Source: Fragum whitleyi (Eukaryota; Mollusca; Bivalvia; Cardiida; Cardiidae). From it: a DNA stretch of 64,000 nt. Under the pieces are notes generated by a model. The model was not told the origin of the DNA. It searched no databases and saw only the letters and a program-made list of their open reading frames with translations. Both the position numbers and the translations under genes were made by a program. Location: NCBI GenBank assembly GCA_948146395.1, contig OX411556.1:28691653-28755652 (forward strand). The letters are read 5' to 3'. Positions 12,451 to 24,066 of this stretch are shown here, piece after piece. The stretch's first letter is position 1, and each line of letters opens with the position of its first letter.

Positions 12451-14052
12451 ATCAATTTAAAAGTTTTTCAATTCACATGAAAATTATTCTGTTGTACGAT
12501 TTCAATGTGTTTTTTCAACGATGTCAGAGCGTTTCAAATTGGTGGGGTTAATTGTTTGAAATGAATGGAGCGCTGAGCTAGGGATTTAGAATGTTTTGTT
12601 CGAAATCAATGCCAATTTCAAGATGTTATAAACTGTATCATATTGAAACGGGACCAAAGCGACCTACCCAGAGTCTTCACTACAGACACTCAGTACATAG
12701 ATAGTATTAGATACCTGAATATAATTTAGCAAATTTGAGCTTTCATACAGTGTGATTAGGTTTTAAGTTTCATATTTCAATGAAACCAAAGAATACTCTT
12801 TTCAACTCTTAAATGTAGAATTTTCAGTCAAAACTAGAATAGCTGTTTTCACTATTTTTCAAGGTGTCTTCTTATGTGCCAAGGTCATAACATACAGTTG
12901 ATAATATCTGCCTCCTGTGACCAAGTCTCTTAACTTTGTGACCTTGGCCTTGACTTTTGAAACTTTAAAATATGGCTTTAAACTTGCATATATTTTCTGA
13001 ATGATTACAGCTCAGACTATTATACTTCATAAATGCACTGATTAAATTATCAACCTTATATTTGAGCCTGAGCACGACATTTCCAACAATTTTAAATATG
13101 CGCATAGCAAAGACTTTGGTCAGCCTGTGCAGTTGCATAGTCTGACCAAATTCTTCACCATGCACTCGATAGATAGTTAAGGTCTTACTACATATTCTGG
13201 CTGTCAGCATATGTTGCTGCTGAACGTTTGTACCTCACACAGTAATGAAATTGTTGGAAATATCACCCATAGGCTCATTTAATACAATGAAGTTCCATTA
13301 GTAACTTCATCAGGCTGTAGGTTTTCATTTTGCCTAACCTTGTACATGTACCTAAAACAAAACTGTTTTATATTTTTTTTTACTTCTAAAACAGACTGTT
13401 ATTAATTAGATTATTGACTTAAGAATATAAAAAAAATGTTCTTGAACTTTTATCTTTAGTCAAGTGCTGTTTATGACAAGCAGCCGTTTGGACGAGCTAT
13501 GTTGTCCACAGACAACTCTTGTAAACTTTCGGCTCCGTCAAGCTCACGGGAGAAATTTTAAAAATGGAAAATACAAAATGTACTGTTCTATTAACACATC
13601 TTGTTTATTTCATGCTACCTAATGTCAACGTATGGTATCATCCCCAGCTGTCTGTGGATATATCTCCCGAGTCCCCATATCTCCCAACCTCCACCTTCCA
13701 ACTCTGCGGATTGTTTTGAAAGGAAAAAAATATGATTTTTATTATAATCAATCTTTCCCATGAAACCCTTCAGGTGTCGCCATTCTTGTATTTTAAAACA
13801 GACCCCAAATGTACATATATTTAAGTATATTTAGAGTCCCTTATTTCATTGAGGAAAAATCTTTGCCCCATGATATCAAATTGTAAGGCATAAGGAGAAC
13901 ATATTTTTAATTTCATGGGAGTATTAAATTAAAACAAAATTACATGTATATATGAATCCACTTTGGACCTGACCTATTCATTAATTTCAATTAATCTTCT
14001 CTCATTTCTCTCCCGCGAAACCGTTCAGGTGTCGCCAATCTGGTAAAACTTA
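12451..14052. other. Non-coding, no gene recognised
   Basis: AT-rich. A phrase like GAAACC(C/G)TTCAGGTGTCGCCA occurs twice (about 13765 and 14017), suggesting an old repeat. An 81-codon open frame at 12965-13210 on the minus strand has no recognisable motif. Confidence 0.4.
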
Positions 14053-14671
14053 TGCTGGGACGAGTAGAAATGTTGTACCCGGGTATTTGAAATCTCGTTG
14101 CCCGAGTTACCGATGATTACTGTTCATTTATTTATTCTTTTAACTTTATACAAATGCAGATCAATAATTTCTGTAAAGGGGGTCGAACATACAAATATAA
14201 ACATTGTTTGAAGGAACTCAGGTGTTGTGAATATACATGTCTCGCAAATAATTAAACAGGACTCTTTAAACTTTCAGACCCCGACGGCGGCACTCATTCT
14301 TTCCGACTATTTGTCTCTCACCAATGGGTTGATAATCGTAAACCTATGTGAGATAGCAGTTGGAGGCTAGGAAAGAATGTGATGGTTGCACTGGTAAGAG
14401 AAACACCAGGAAACCATTGTTAGGTGCTCCAGCCGCCGCGATATAACTGATGTTGAAAGTGGCGATAAACTCCATGCAATCAATCAGTCATTTAACTTTC
14501 AGATGTAAGTCCGTAGGACCATGATTTGAAGACCGTTTCAATCTTCAGTCGTTTCTGAATTTGACCCTCAAAGGTACATAAAGTTCTTTTTGGGTAACGG
14601 GTAATGATTCCGAATCCGGGTTAGAAACGTCACACTACCCGATACCCGGGTACTCTGTACTCGTCCAAGCT
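14053..14671. mobile_element. Probable inverted-repeat element carrying a nested SINE
   Basis: The left side reads GCTGGGACGAGTAGA followed by GTACCCGGGTA. The right side is the inverted TACCCGGGTACTCTG then TACTCGTCCAAGC. The pairing suggests an element of about 0.6 kb with terminal inverted repeats near 45 bp, interrupted by the SINE at 14278-14491. Termini and target duplication are not sharply defined. Confidence 0.45.
14278..14491 (+). mobile_element. tRNA-derived SINE, main family, 5'-truncated
   Basis: Starts inside the tRNA-like head at CCCCGACGGCGGCACT, continues through the body (ATTTGTCTCTCACCAATGGG, CCAGCCGCCGCGATATAAC) and ends in CAATCAATCA. The same body is present at 20575, 21893, 39071, 59725 and 62531. 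Confidence 0.75.
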
Positions 14672-16082
14672 CTATATCAAACCATTTTATAGGTTTGAGT
14701 AACATTCTCCCGTCCCTTATCAGTTTGCATGTTTAAGGAGTACAGCATGGAATGAACCGACACTAGATTACTGAGGATGTATTTACCTATCTATATATAC
14801 TACCTAACTCCTCTTTCGGGTATTACTGGCAGGTAATTTTACAATAATTTGACAACTTTCTGTGAATACTTCAAAGAAATTATCATTTTTTCGTATTTCG
14901 TAGAGTTTTATAAGCATCTCTTTACGTTTGTATACATACTCTCTCTCTATAGTTTTCTATTTTATACTTTCGCAGATTGTAAGATCTTTGGTTTACTATT
15001 TATAATATATGTCTATCTTTCAAGGGTTACAAACTATGTAATAGCCTAGCTCGTAGGACACATACTTTTGCTTTGCATTTAATTTTATATTTTGAAAGTC
15101 CAAGTATTTCAGCTCGTACAATGATATTTATAAAACAAGAGCATCGTCTGAGAGTGCAAAGATCAACTGCAGGCACTAGATAATGGCAAAAATCTTAGTC
15201 CATAAAGGGGGCACAACTCTTTAAAATGTTTCCAGAAATTATCTCCCTTGATAGTATAGCTCTTGTGATTGTGATCACACATGCCAAGTTTTATGAAGAT
15301 ATCTTCGATTAAGATTTATCTAAGGCTAAAGTTTGCCAACGCAAACAACAACATTAACGCGAACGACGTCAAGGGGGTCTCAATACCTCGGGTTTTCTCC
15401 AATCGAAAACAGTCGAGCTAAAAAAAAGTTTTTCCGGTTTACCAAACCTTTCTTCGTAAGCTTATAAGGCTCAGCTTAAGTTTAATGGTTCCAGTTGTTT
15501 TGCAATTGCCAACATCGAAGCGGTCGATACAATCGGTTAACATAGACGTTATGAAAAATGTGCTCAAATATTTAGAGCTCCAACGCTAATGCGGGGCTTT
15601 TTTTACACCAGGTGGACAACAAAGATAGCCTACAATTACCAGATGAAGCGGACATTATTGCAAAGTAATAAATTGTCTATTGTTTATAAATAGGTTGTGT
15701 TTTGCTACGTACAACGGTCAAGATGTCCAAAAGACCTAATTTATAACATATGTTTCCACCATGTCTGAATTGAATATTATTTTCACTGGTCTGTAAGTAC
15801 ACACTTCCGCACTGAAAAATGGATCTGAAGTAAAATGAAATGTTATTCAGGTGTTTGCATGTTCTTTTGATAAGGTCAAGTAAGCACTTGCTGTCTTCAC
15901 AACAAAGGATGAATACTTATGAAAAATGTTTCAAAAACATAGTGCATTGAATATTTCTTTGGTATCCGTATTTAATATTGCTATCACCAGTTTTCAATTG
16001 TACGTCAAACATAATGGCGATCTGAAAAGAAAACCACTATCGTTTCATTTGAGAGTTTGTATTGAATAAAAAGGCTGGATGA
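14672..16082. other. Non-coding, with one repeat fragment
   Basis: From about 15133 to 15370 there is a fragment starting AACAAGAGCATCGTCTGAG, the same style of opening as the repeat at 6328. The remainder, downstream of the minus-strand cGAS-like gene, shows no recognisable gene. Confidence 0.4.
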
Positions 16083-18175
16083 TCATCGTTTTGGGGATTG
16101 AATTTGATTGAAAAGTAACCTAGCGATATGCCATCCAACGGCCGTATTTGTTTTCCTTATCTGAACTGACCTTCTATAACATTCGAATGCATCGTTCGGT
16201 CTATTTTCCCATTCCATACATTGTCCAAGCACGTTAAAAGCCGCGTCCCTGTGTCCCATATTTGGATGCATATGTGTAGCAAGAACAAAATTTCTCAGGG
16301 CATTTTGCCTACCCTCAACGTCTCCACTCGCTCGACAAGCAATATACTCAAGATAAGCAAGAAAAGGCGTAAAGTCCATTGCAGCTAAGTAGGTCCAATC
16401 AGGATATTTACCATCTTCGTCCCGTTTAAGATCACGAAAATATTCGTAACGCAACTCATAAGGACAACATAGCATCTCATCGCGCATAAATCGTACACAG
16501 AATGCTACTTTATCAAGCCTCAACTGTCCATGGCTAAAATCAAAGCGATGGAAATCATCATTAAACACTCCTTGTTTTCCACTATAACAACCGCATTGTT
16601 GGGTCACGGATTTGTTGAACTGTGACCGTAGCTCTCGAACGATTCGAATGACGCGTTTGTGCTCACCTTTTACTAGCAAGAATGACGTGTATTTGAGTTT
16701 GGATGAACCGAAGTCTGAATTTAAACTTAAATTGTATAATAGAAGCGAAATATCCGAAACTACCAAACTGCAACTGAGCTTTTCTCAGGCAAGAATGGTT
16801 GCCAGATGAGAGCAGAGAAACGGGAGATATAAAACGGCAGGGTTTATATGTGGTGATTCTTTGTTTGCTCGTTTTTGAATTATTCGAAAGCCATTTAATC
16901 CCTTTTGTCTATCTAATTGGATGTATTTTAGCATTTTATTGATGTCTTTGTTAATTATCCCACATGCTTCCAAAGTGTAATTTTTGAAATTTCCAGATTT
17001 TGATCTCAAACTATCTGTAATCGTGGGTACCGATGGTCCTTTTATGAAGACATTTTCCAGCCTAGTCCCTAAATCATCGCGTACAAGAATAATCCCCTGA
17101 CTTGTATAGCATTTTTAATAATATGAGCTAATTTAGCTTGTTTATTATAGTTTAGTTTGTCATATAGTAGGTTTGCTGATCCATTGAAAAAGTTAGGACA
17201 GTCCATATTCATAACTGATGTCAGCATGTAAAGTAGAATTCTATTCACACAATAAAGCAAATTTGCATTTCTCCAAAACGTTCGTGAAGATCCTTCTATT
17301 GCATGAAACAGCAAAGTTTTACAAATATAGCTAGATATAACGTCTGGAACATGTGGGTCTATAAATGTCTTTATAAACATTTTCAGTATAATAAAACACC
17401 TGATCTGCACAATGTTTAAACTGAACATCAAGCATCGCTCTGCATGTGAAGTCGCTATCCTCCAACTACATTCAGGCCTGTTGTCTGAGCGATGACCAAC
17501 AGGAACCATAATACAACCACTTGACTCTATGTACCTACACATTTCCTTTGTAGGCCATTGACTCTTAATTGGATTCTCAGTCCATCTCTTAAAGTTTCTG
17601 GGCCATGTCTTGCACGCAAAGCCAAAGACATAATCTATTTCTATTTCTCTTTTGAATGTCACAGCAGGACCATGCTGTTCACCTCTAAAGGACATGAAAT
17701 TTTTTACGAATTTACTGTCCGAAGAGAATATTGTGTTTTTAAGGATAACTCTCTTTGTTTCGTCATAGGTAAAATTATCATCAATAAGGTTTGTTTCTGG
17801 AAGGGGGGCATCTTTCCTTATCAGTTGCAGAATACAATATCCCGGGTATATTTGAGGAGCTTGTAACATTAAAAGGTTTGCTCTCTCATTTGTCCAGTCT
17901 TTCCAGTTTTGTATGCATCTGTAATTGTTTAACACAAACAGCATGTCTGTGTCCGAGTTCAAACCGATAGTGGTCGTTCCCTCGCTCTGACTGCCAAAAG
18001 TATGCTTTTGCGTAGACTCGTTACCTTCGTAAGCTGTCATTGCCAGGTTGATACCGTTCTCGTCCAGTAAAGCATTTTTCCTTAGTTTCATGATAACTTT
18101 TTTATTAACGCCGATATTGTCTAGCACTTGAGATAAAGCCAATGATAATGTTCTATAGTGTTCCGGAGCAGCCAT
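16083..18175 (-). pseudogene. Mab-21/cGAS-like receptor gene, broken in its C-terminal half
   Basis: Minus-strand single-exon gene of the Mab-21/cGLR family, whose active members sense nucleic acid and make cyclic dinucleotides or related signals (family knowledge). Order: nucleotidyltransferase core, helical Mab-21 lobe, then a C-terminal TPR-like helical region that I recognise from bivalve relatives (FMRDEMLCCPYELRYEYFRD, WTYLAAMDFTPFL). The core reads open from ATG 18175 to a stop at 17069. Just before it, near 17093-17103, the frame shifts by one base, after which GIILVRDDLGTRLENVF continues the family pattern. An in-frame TGA at 16785-16787 follows, then open frame again to 16083. One frameshift plus one nonsense codon make it a pseudogene or a C-terminally truncated allele; assembly error is the alternative. 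An intron is less likely, because coding similarity runs straight through both breaks. Confidence 0.8.
17069..18175 (-). CDS. 368-aa cGAS-like nucleotidyltransferase core (possible truncated protein)
   Basis: The uninterrupted portion of the cGAS-like gene. The start ATG at 18175 has a good context (GAAATGG). Residues 61-77 carry the nucleotidyltransferase signature: GSQSEG, then the metal-binding pair D75 and D77 in NSDTDML. A third acidic residue, D181 (EIDYVFGF), sits where the family's third metal ligand is expected. Residues about 235-355 form the helical lobe (HAERCLMFSLNIVQIRCF, SSYICKTLLFHAIEG, CPNFFNGSANLLYDKL). The frame ends with nine frameshifted residues. Since cGAS-fold cores are about 360-400 residues, this could still be a folded enzyme lacking only the C-terminal extension. 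The likely product and ligand are unknown. Confidence 0.6.
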   Translation of the reverse strand: MAAPEHYRTLSLALSQVLDNIGVNKKVIMKLRKNALLDENGINLAMTAYEGNESTQKHTFGSQSEGTTTIGLNSDTDMLFVLNNYRCIQNWKDWTNERANLLMLQAPQIYPGYCILQLIRKDAPLPETNLIDDNFTYDETKRVILKNTIFSSDSKFVKNFMSFRGEQHGPAVTFKREIEIDYVFGFACKTWPRNFKRWTENPIKSQWPTKEMCRYIESSGCIMVPVGHRSDNRPECSWRIATSHAERCLMFSLNIVQIRCFIILKMFIKTFIDPHVPDVISSYICKTLLFHAIEGSSRTFWRNANLLYCVNRILLYMLTSVMNMDCPNFFNGSANLLYDKLNYNKQAKLAHIIKNAIQVRGLFLYAMI

Positions 18176-19293
18176 TTCTTCAACAACTGAAGTAAAATTT
18201 AAAGGATATAACTCGAATACGGTATTGTGACTTTTGATTACAGTACATTTGCATACAATCTACGAGTCAAAATTGCGATTTCAACTTGTATGATACAAAC
18301 TAAAAATATTATCAAATGAACTAAAATCAAATTATTTATATTTATTTTATTCCTACAAATATCACTAACGAGACAATCTGGATCGGCATTACATTACGTA
18401 TAGGCTAGAGCAAAGCTTCAGATGCATAACAAACGCAGAAGGCGATAAATGCCTGTGTCGCGATGCAGGATAAAGTATCAGTCGGGACCACCTCAAAAGT
18501 ATTGGCCTTCATTGTCGTTTGGAGATTATCCAGGGCGTATTTCAGGAGGAAATCGTTCGTGAACAATTTTTATAATGCACGCATGACTTTGTATATAATA
18601 TATGCTTAGTGTTTTGTATGAAAAAAATATCTAACGAGGGCGGGAGAATTGATAATTGACGAGGCTCTGCAGCTTTCATGGCTCACCGCGCAAAATCTAC
18701 CTTTACCTTGTTTGTGGATAAATTCTGAAGATTTACTTCCTTATCATTAGATGCGTTATTTTTCAATTTGCAGGGCAAGGCTTAGCCGTGACTTAATAAG
18801 GCTAGTTAATTTTTCAATAGTTTGGGTTCTTACAAAAGTCAGCCGACAATTATCGTGAACGCTTGTAAATACATGAATCTTAAAACCAAAATGATACACG
18901 TGCTAAGTGAAAGTGAACAAAATTCAAGCTGAAATTACAAGTGTTTGGTTGCCAATCTTCGATTGAAAGAATGCCGACTATTTAACCTAGTAATTATAAA
19001 CAAAAGCTGATATACTTTAACCTTAAATTCAACGAACCGATACTAACGCTCCGCCCTGCCAGGGTAATAATCTTGGATTGTACTTTGTACAATCAAAATT
19101 ATAACTTTCTAATTTGCGTGTCGTCTTAAAAAGGTTTGTACACATCCCATTAGTGGCAGACATATAGTCAGAAACGATAATTGCCGTTGATCTCTTAAAT
19201 AAGGAAAAGCTTATATATTCGCTTTGCTTTGATATATTAGAATTAAAAAGGGGCGGGTCTAATTGTAAATATCCTTTGAATACTTGATTGTAT
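18176..19293. other. Upstream flank of the cGAS-like gene, no feature recognised
   Basis: Presumably contains the promoter of the minus-strand gene, but I see no convincing TATA box, response element or upstream exon. Confidence 0.4.
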
Positions 19294-19484
19294 GGGCCAA
19301 CTTATTTCTGGCACGGATCTCACCCAGACGTAGACTGATCTCACTATCAACTATCAGGACAGCTTGTTCTAGGCTGTTCGGAAAGTCGATATTGGGACCA
19401 GTCTAGAACTGGTAGCCCGCTGTCTGGGAGCTACTCTGATATAGTGGGCAACAATACAATCTCGGGACCAGAAATAAGTTGGCC
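19294..19484. mobile_element. MITE with GGGCCAACTTATTTCT ends, copy 1
   Basis: Inverted ends GGGCCAACTTATTTCTGG and CCAGAAATAAGTTGGCC. The interior shares TAGACTG, ACCAGTCTAGA and CTGGTAGCCCGCT with the element at 30834-31008. Non-coding. Confidence 0.75.
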
Positions 19485-20130
19485 GTAAATTCTAAAAATG
19501 TTTTCAGAGTGTATTGACGCGGTTTAGATTGAGTCGTATCACTGTTATTGCCTTATTGTTCTCGGTTAGCGCTTTCAGTGTCCTGAACGCAGGGCAGTAA
19601 AAAATAAACCTGAGTCTCATTTGAAATAATGAATCATAGTTGAAAAAGCAGAAACCTAAGTTTTCTAAAATGAAAAGGAAAACACAAGTATCAGAAAGAA
19701 AACATTATCTATGACAACTAACTATCTGTAAATAAATTAGAATTAGTTTACATTAAATAAAATTCAACTTAGATTTCATAAGAAAAAAAATACCCACCTT
19801 TCGATGTGAAATACCTAAGGGACTTTCCATGTGGAATTTCCCAATTTACAAATATATTACATTTAATAAACAAGACATGTCATGCATAGCGATATATCAG
19901 GTTTCACCGATCCATGATCATAATGCCGTAAGCTAAGCTTGAATAAAACTGCGGTTCAACCAATTTGATCTAAATAATGACAATTAGCTCTGACTTGATC
20001 AATCCTTTGTCAGCACAAAGTACTTAATGCTATCTAATTGGATCGCCCATTGGCCACCGTATAGTGTCGTCTTCTTTAACATATCCTTTTAGACAAATGT
20101 CCTAATCTCGATGAAACTTAGTCGAGATGT
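19485..20130. other. Non-coding, nothing recognised
   Basis: AT-rich with no supported feature. Confidence 0.4.
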
Positions 20131-20405
20131 TCATAAGCGTAACTAGGACTTTGAAATCTATACGCACTCAGAAGGCGACCAACATAAAATATATAGGATA
20201 ACTGCAATATGTTAACTGTCACAAAGATGAATCCCTCCGTCCGCTCCCCTTTTCTATGATTTGAGTGCTGGTGAATAATCAAAACATCGTAACTACATCT
20301 TGAATAAGCTGTAGTTTCGATGTTATGATCACTCATCAACGATAATTTTCAACAGATGATTATTTCTTTTACGCACTTGCGTAAATTGCGTAAAGGGTGT
20401 TACGG
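20131..20405 (-). repeat. Dispersed repeat family with GGTGTTAC ends, copy 1
   Basis: The reverse complement of this stretch is found at 31728-31982 with close similarity. It includes TTGCGTAA(A/T)GGGTGTTAC, a hairpin around AAGCTGTAGTT, and ATGAATCCCTCCGTCCGCTC. A partial copy lies at 39982-40095. Non-coding. Confidence 0.7.
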
Positions 20406-20574
20406 CCTTGATGTTCATTATGAACAATTGAAATCAACTTTATCTCTGCTTGTCACTGCAAAGGAAATTGAAAAGAAATTTTAATGCATCTTGCAAAATA
20501 TTGTACCAATACAAGACCAAGGGCTTTCATTGTTGGTGCACGGATGCCCAGATGGTTTATAGAGGAAAATGTAA

Positions 20575-20848
20575 TTGTTTGAATGGGGTTTTACGCCACT
20601 TTCAACAAATTTTCAGTTATATCGCGGTGGCTGGAGGACCTATCAATCGATGCCTGCTATTTATCACACCAGCACTACTATAACATTCGTTCCTAGCTCC
20701 AGCTGCTGCCCCACATAGGTTTACGATTATCAACCCATTGGTAGTAGACAAATAGTCGGAAAAAATGAGTGCCGCCATCGGGGATCGAACTCAGGACCTC
20801 TAGATTGACAGTCTGACGCGGTACCAACTTCGCTATGACGGAAAACGC
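20575..20848 (-). mobile_element. tRNA-derived SINE, main family
   Basis: Minus-strand copy with tRNA-like head (GATCGAACTCAGGACC is the complement of the B box region; CGCTATGACGG the complement of the start), body, and a tail beginning TTGAATGGGGTTTTACGCC when read on the plus strand. Nearly full length. Confidence 0.75.
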
Positions 20849-20883
20849 TCATTTTGAGTACATCGACGTTTCCTTATCCGTTC

Positions 20884-21195
20884 GGAACGTCACTCGGACT
20901 TTTCCGTAAACTGGAAAGTACCTCGGACGTAAGTGTAGTAATTTTTGGTCATTTTTAGGTAATTCGGCTCCTGGTGGTACTTTGGCTACTACGCCTGAAG
21001 AACAGTATATTCCTTTAGTGTTTTCCGATCGTCTGTGGAGATCATTTTTGCATGTTATAATTTGAAAGCAAAACGCAGTAAAACACTGCGTTTTGTTTTC
21101 AAATTATAATATGCTCAATTCAAACCTTACGTTGATTTTATTTTTCGCAACGTCATCCTTAGTTATGTTTGTGACGTCATATAATCCCACGTGCG

Positions 21196-21237
<42 letters not shown>

Positions 21238-21632
21238 TCTTTATTTTGAGAAGGTAAAAACATAAAGACATCAAATTCAACCAACAATGAGATAGAAAAG
21301 TGTCTTTTTTACAATGTTGCCTTCTTTCAATCCCAAACTCCCACCCTTTCCTTTACTCAAGCACACCCATCGACAACTTCTCACATTCTCGATCACTTAA
21401 TCGCTCACCCATTCACTCACTCGCTTACTCACTTAATCACTATCATTATAATAAAACAATAATCATGGAATTTTTCTAACAGTAAATAGAGTATGATATA
21501 CTATTGATACAATCTCGTACGGACAGACACACATGAAATTTGAATGCACCTATTACGATATTACGCGCTTTCATGGATGCGCCCTTATTATTCCCGAGGT
21601 CTATTCCGTAGAATCGCCGAGGGTTCCCGATT
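20884..21632 (+). repeat. Composite dispersed repeat, interrupted by a LINE tail
   Basis: Shares a roughly 330-bp unit with 26249-26575 and 26594-27060. It reads GTTCGGAACGTCACTCGGAC, CCTCGGACGTAAGTG, a strong inverted pair AAAACGCAGTAAAACACTGCGTTTTG, then GACGTCATAT and CCCACGTGCGA. At 21197 the unit is broken by the LINE tail and resumes near 21560 with TTACGCGCTTTCATGG, GAGGTCTATTCCGTAGAATC. Non-coding. Confidence 0.65.
21197..21550 (-). mobile_element. 3' end of a LINE with (ATT)n tail, minus strand
   Basis: On the minus strand the fragment ends ...CCTTCTCAAAATAAAGATA followed by (TTA)n, like the 3' end of the retrotransposon at 42150 (GCTAAATAAAGTTATTATT). It is inserted in the composite repeat with a possible CGATA duplication (about 21193-21197 and 21552-21556). 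Only 3' untranslated sequence is present, so it is a strongly 5'-truncated copy. Confidence 0.55.
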
Positions 21633-21892
21633 GTTCCTTGTCCTCATCTACAAGGTCTTTGGTATTCTTTTTAAGACATAAAGAATTAATTTTACGATTT
21701 CTTGGAGCTATGAAAACAAAAAAACCTATCACTAAGTAAGAATGCGCGAAGCAAATTTATACGAGAGTTTTCAAGCCGATGTCCAAGCTGTAGTTGCGAC
21801 GTTAAAGTCGCCAATCCACGAACTTGTTTGAAACCAAATGACGGAAAATGACGGAATTCAACACTTATCTCATTATATAAATTTGTTTGTTT

Positions 21893-22164
21893 ATTTGAAT
21901 GGGGTTCTACGCCGCTTTCAATAATCTTTCGGCTACATCGCGGCGGCTGGAGCACCTGATAATAACCTGATTCCTGTTATCGCTCACACACGTACCATTA
22001 CATCCTTTCCTAGCCTTCAGCTGCTATCCCACATAAGTCTACGATTTATCGACCCATTTGTGAGAGACAAATAGACGGGAAGAATGAGTGCCGCCGTCGG
22101 GGATCGAACCCAGGACTTCTAGAATAACAGTCCGACGCGCTACCAACTGCGCTATGACGGCGGC
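21893..22164 (-). mobile_element. tRNA-derived SINE, main family, with complete tRNA-like head
   Basis: The minus strand begins GCCGCCGTCATAGCGCAGTT. The A box (TAGCGCAGTTGG) and B box (GGTTCGATCCC) of an internal pol III promoter are readable, and the 3' side of the head, CGGCGGC, pairs with the 5' acceptor. The body then continues about 190 bp to the TTTG-rich tail. Because of the conserved body this is a SINE rather than a tRNA gene. Confidence 0.8.
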
Positions 22165-22351
22165 GCTCATTATATAGAAAATAATCATTTATTTCAGTGT
22201 AAGATCGATTTATGTATCATTGAGTGAACAATGAAAGTTTTTGTTGGTCACGAAATGAAATATCTATCGATCTTATTAAAAAGTCAAACGATTCATCATA
22301 GAACGTCGTAATTGTAAATTTGAAATATTGATACTTTGGAAGTACAGTTAG

Positions 22352-22592
22352 AAGCATCGTGAAATTGTCATACATCTCAATCAAAGCCATTCTCTCAAAT
22401 CGCTCATTCAGCACTCAATTAATTCATTCATTTTTCCAAATATTCACCCAATCCTTTCAGAAACGCTCCAAAACAACTACATTCAATATATATATATATC
22501 CCTTTAATTTCACCCAAAACCAACTCATCGCACTCATTCAATTTCATAATTTCCAAATAATTCCAAAATCATTCAACTTGTCAATTTGATGA
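22352..22592. repeat. CATCGTGAAATTG-ended repeat, copy 1
   Basis: Begins GCATCGTGAAATTGTCAT and ends CTTGTCAATTTGATGAT. The interior is a loose array of CATTCATT and CGCTC motifs. The same family occurs at 28274, 39661, 55780 (fragment) and 58939. Confidence 0.6.
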
Positions 22593-23063
22593 TATTGTTC
22601 ACTTTAGCCGATAAACCTTAAACGATTGATCCGTAGTCTGTTTCGGAAAAAAATGTATTTTAGATGTCTGTGAGAGATAAGGAAAATTGCACAAATAATG
22701 CAATACCTCATTGTATAAATTTGGTTATAAAGTAGCCTACGAAGCAAATGTGCAAGGACATAAAGGAAAGGAAAATTGAGTATTTAAATTTGTAATGTTC
22801 CGATCCGCTTTCTTCAAAGGTGTTCATTTTGATCAAACAAGATACAAGTACCTATTCGGACACATTTTGATAGTAAATATACATAAAACAAAACATGACG
22901 AATTCAGTGCTGTTGCGGTATTACACCCCTGGTGAAATGAATTGTAATTGAGTCGATGTCGGTGGGCTTCGGAGGACATCGTTATATTTCGGTTTAGCTA
23001 AACATTTCCGTTTTAAAACCATCATCAGAGCAATTGGAAATGTCGGAATTGCTTTTACGACAT
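22593..23063. other. Non-coding, nothing recognised
   Basis: AT-rich. No supported gene or repeat. Confidence 0.4.
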
Positions 23064-23292
23064 TTAACCCTTTCCTGTTTTACAAAATTTTGGACCTGGC
23101 CAAATTCAAAGGTTTTGCAGACGATAATTTAAAGTGGATTTAATTTGAAAAATAACCATTCAGTAGGGTAGAAAATAGTGTGGAAAAAGAAGAAATTGCT
23201 TGTCAGAAGCAATTTCTTCTTTTTTCACAATGTTTTCTCAGTCATAAAATCACAGGCACGTAAAAAGCAGGGATTAAACAGGAAAGGGTTAA
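23064..23292 (+). mobile_element. piggyBac-like MITE, family TTAACCCTTTCCTG, copy 1
   Basis: A 229-bp element with TTAA at both ends, inverted ends TTAACCCTTTCCTGTTT and AAACAGGAAAGGGTTAA, and a central hairpin of AAGAAGAAATTGCTT paired with AAGCAATTTCTTCTT. TTAA targets with CCCT-starting ends are diagnostic of piggyBac-type mobilisation. Six copies lie in this window. Confidence 0.85.
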
Positions 23293-23360
23293 GTAGTGCA
23301 ATGACGCGATCATCGAGGGCATTACAATGTACTATGCCACCATCTCTCGCTAGCATTTTA

Positions 23361-23520
23361 AGGTAGTGGACCCGTAATAGTTCAGCGACGTTTCTCAAGT
23401 AATGAATTTTAAACAGTGTTAACCGAGGTTTCCTAATGATTTTCATTAGGAAACCTCGGTCAACATTGTTAAAGATCACGAGTTCAAAAATGCTGCGGTA
23501 CTAGTACGGGTCCACTACCT
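23361..23520. mobile_element. TA-flanked MITE, family AGGTAGTGGACC, copy 1
   Basis: A 160-bp near-palindrome starting AGGTAGTGGACCCGTA and ending TACGGGTCCACTACCT, flanked by TA on both sides. The centre is the inverted pair CCGAGGTTTCCTAATGA / TCATTAGGAAACCTCGG. TA duplication suggests Tc1/mariner-type mobilisation. Confidence 0.85.
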
Positions 23521-23639
23521 TAATAATTACGCCATTGATTGCGTCATTAAATAACTTAAATATCGTAAGTGACAGTGCTTTGTATAGATAATATCGTTAT
23601 TTCAGAACTGATATATAACGTATGAAAAATCGTTCAATT

Positions 23640-23911
23640 GAATTGTTGAACGATTTTTTTTATTTATTGTATTGGATTAGTGTGTGGAGCGAGTTTTGAA
23701 TGATTTTTAATGGAGATAATACATAATCGATTATTTCGTCCTAATGGATGAAATGAGCGATGATTTATTACCTACTTTTAACAAAATCTACGGTTTTTTT
23801 TCTATTTTTTGGTTATTACGGTCAAATAAGACGCTTATAAATCAACACTAGCTTATAAAATAATGCATTTATTCGAACGATTTGAGCATTTTTAACGATT
23901 TCGTTTTTTGT

Positions 23912-23958
<47 letters not shown>

Positions 23959-24066
23959 TATTTCAGAGCGTTTTTAAGTGATTGGAATGAGAGTTTGCAA
24001 TGAATGATTGGAGCTTTGAGTGACTGTTTTTTAATTGCCTTGATAGAGATGAGTGTCAATTTCACG
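23640..24066 (-). repeat. Degenerate CATCGTGAAATTG-family copy with a T-run
   Basis: The right end reads GAGATGAGTGTCAATTTCACGA, the complement of the family's left end, and GGAGCGAG/AATGATT motifs run through the stretch. A long T-run (about 23910-23955) lies inside. Boundaries are uncertain. Confidence 0.4.

Noticed and set aside
16767..17068. Introns explaining the breaks in the cGAS-like gene
   Set aside because: Coding similarity to the family runs through both sites without GT...AG-bounded gaps.
22090..22164. Functional tRNA gene
   Set aside because: The same sequence is followed by a conserved ~190-bp body at several loci, which marks it as a SINE head.
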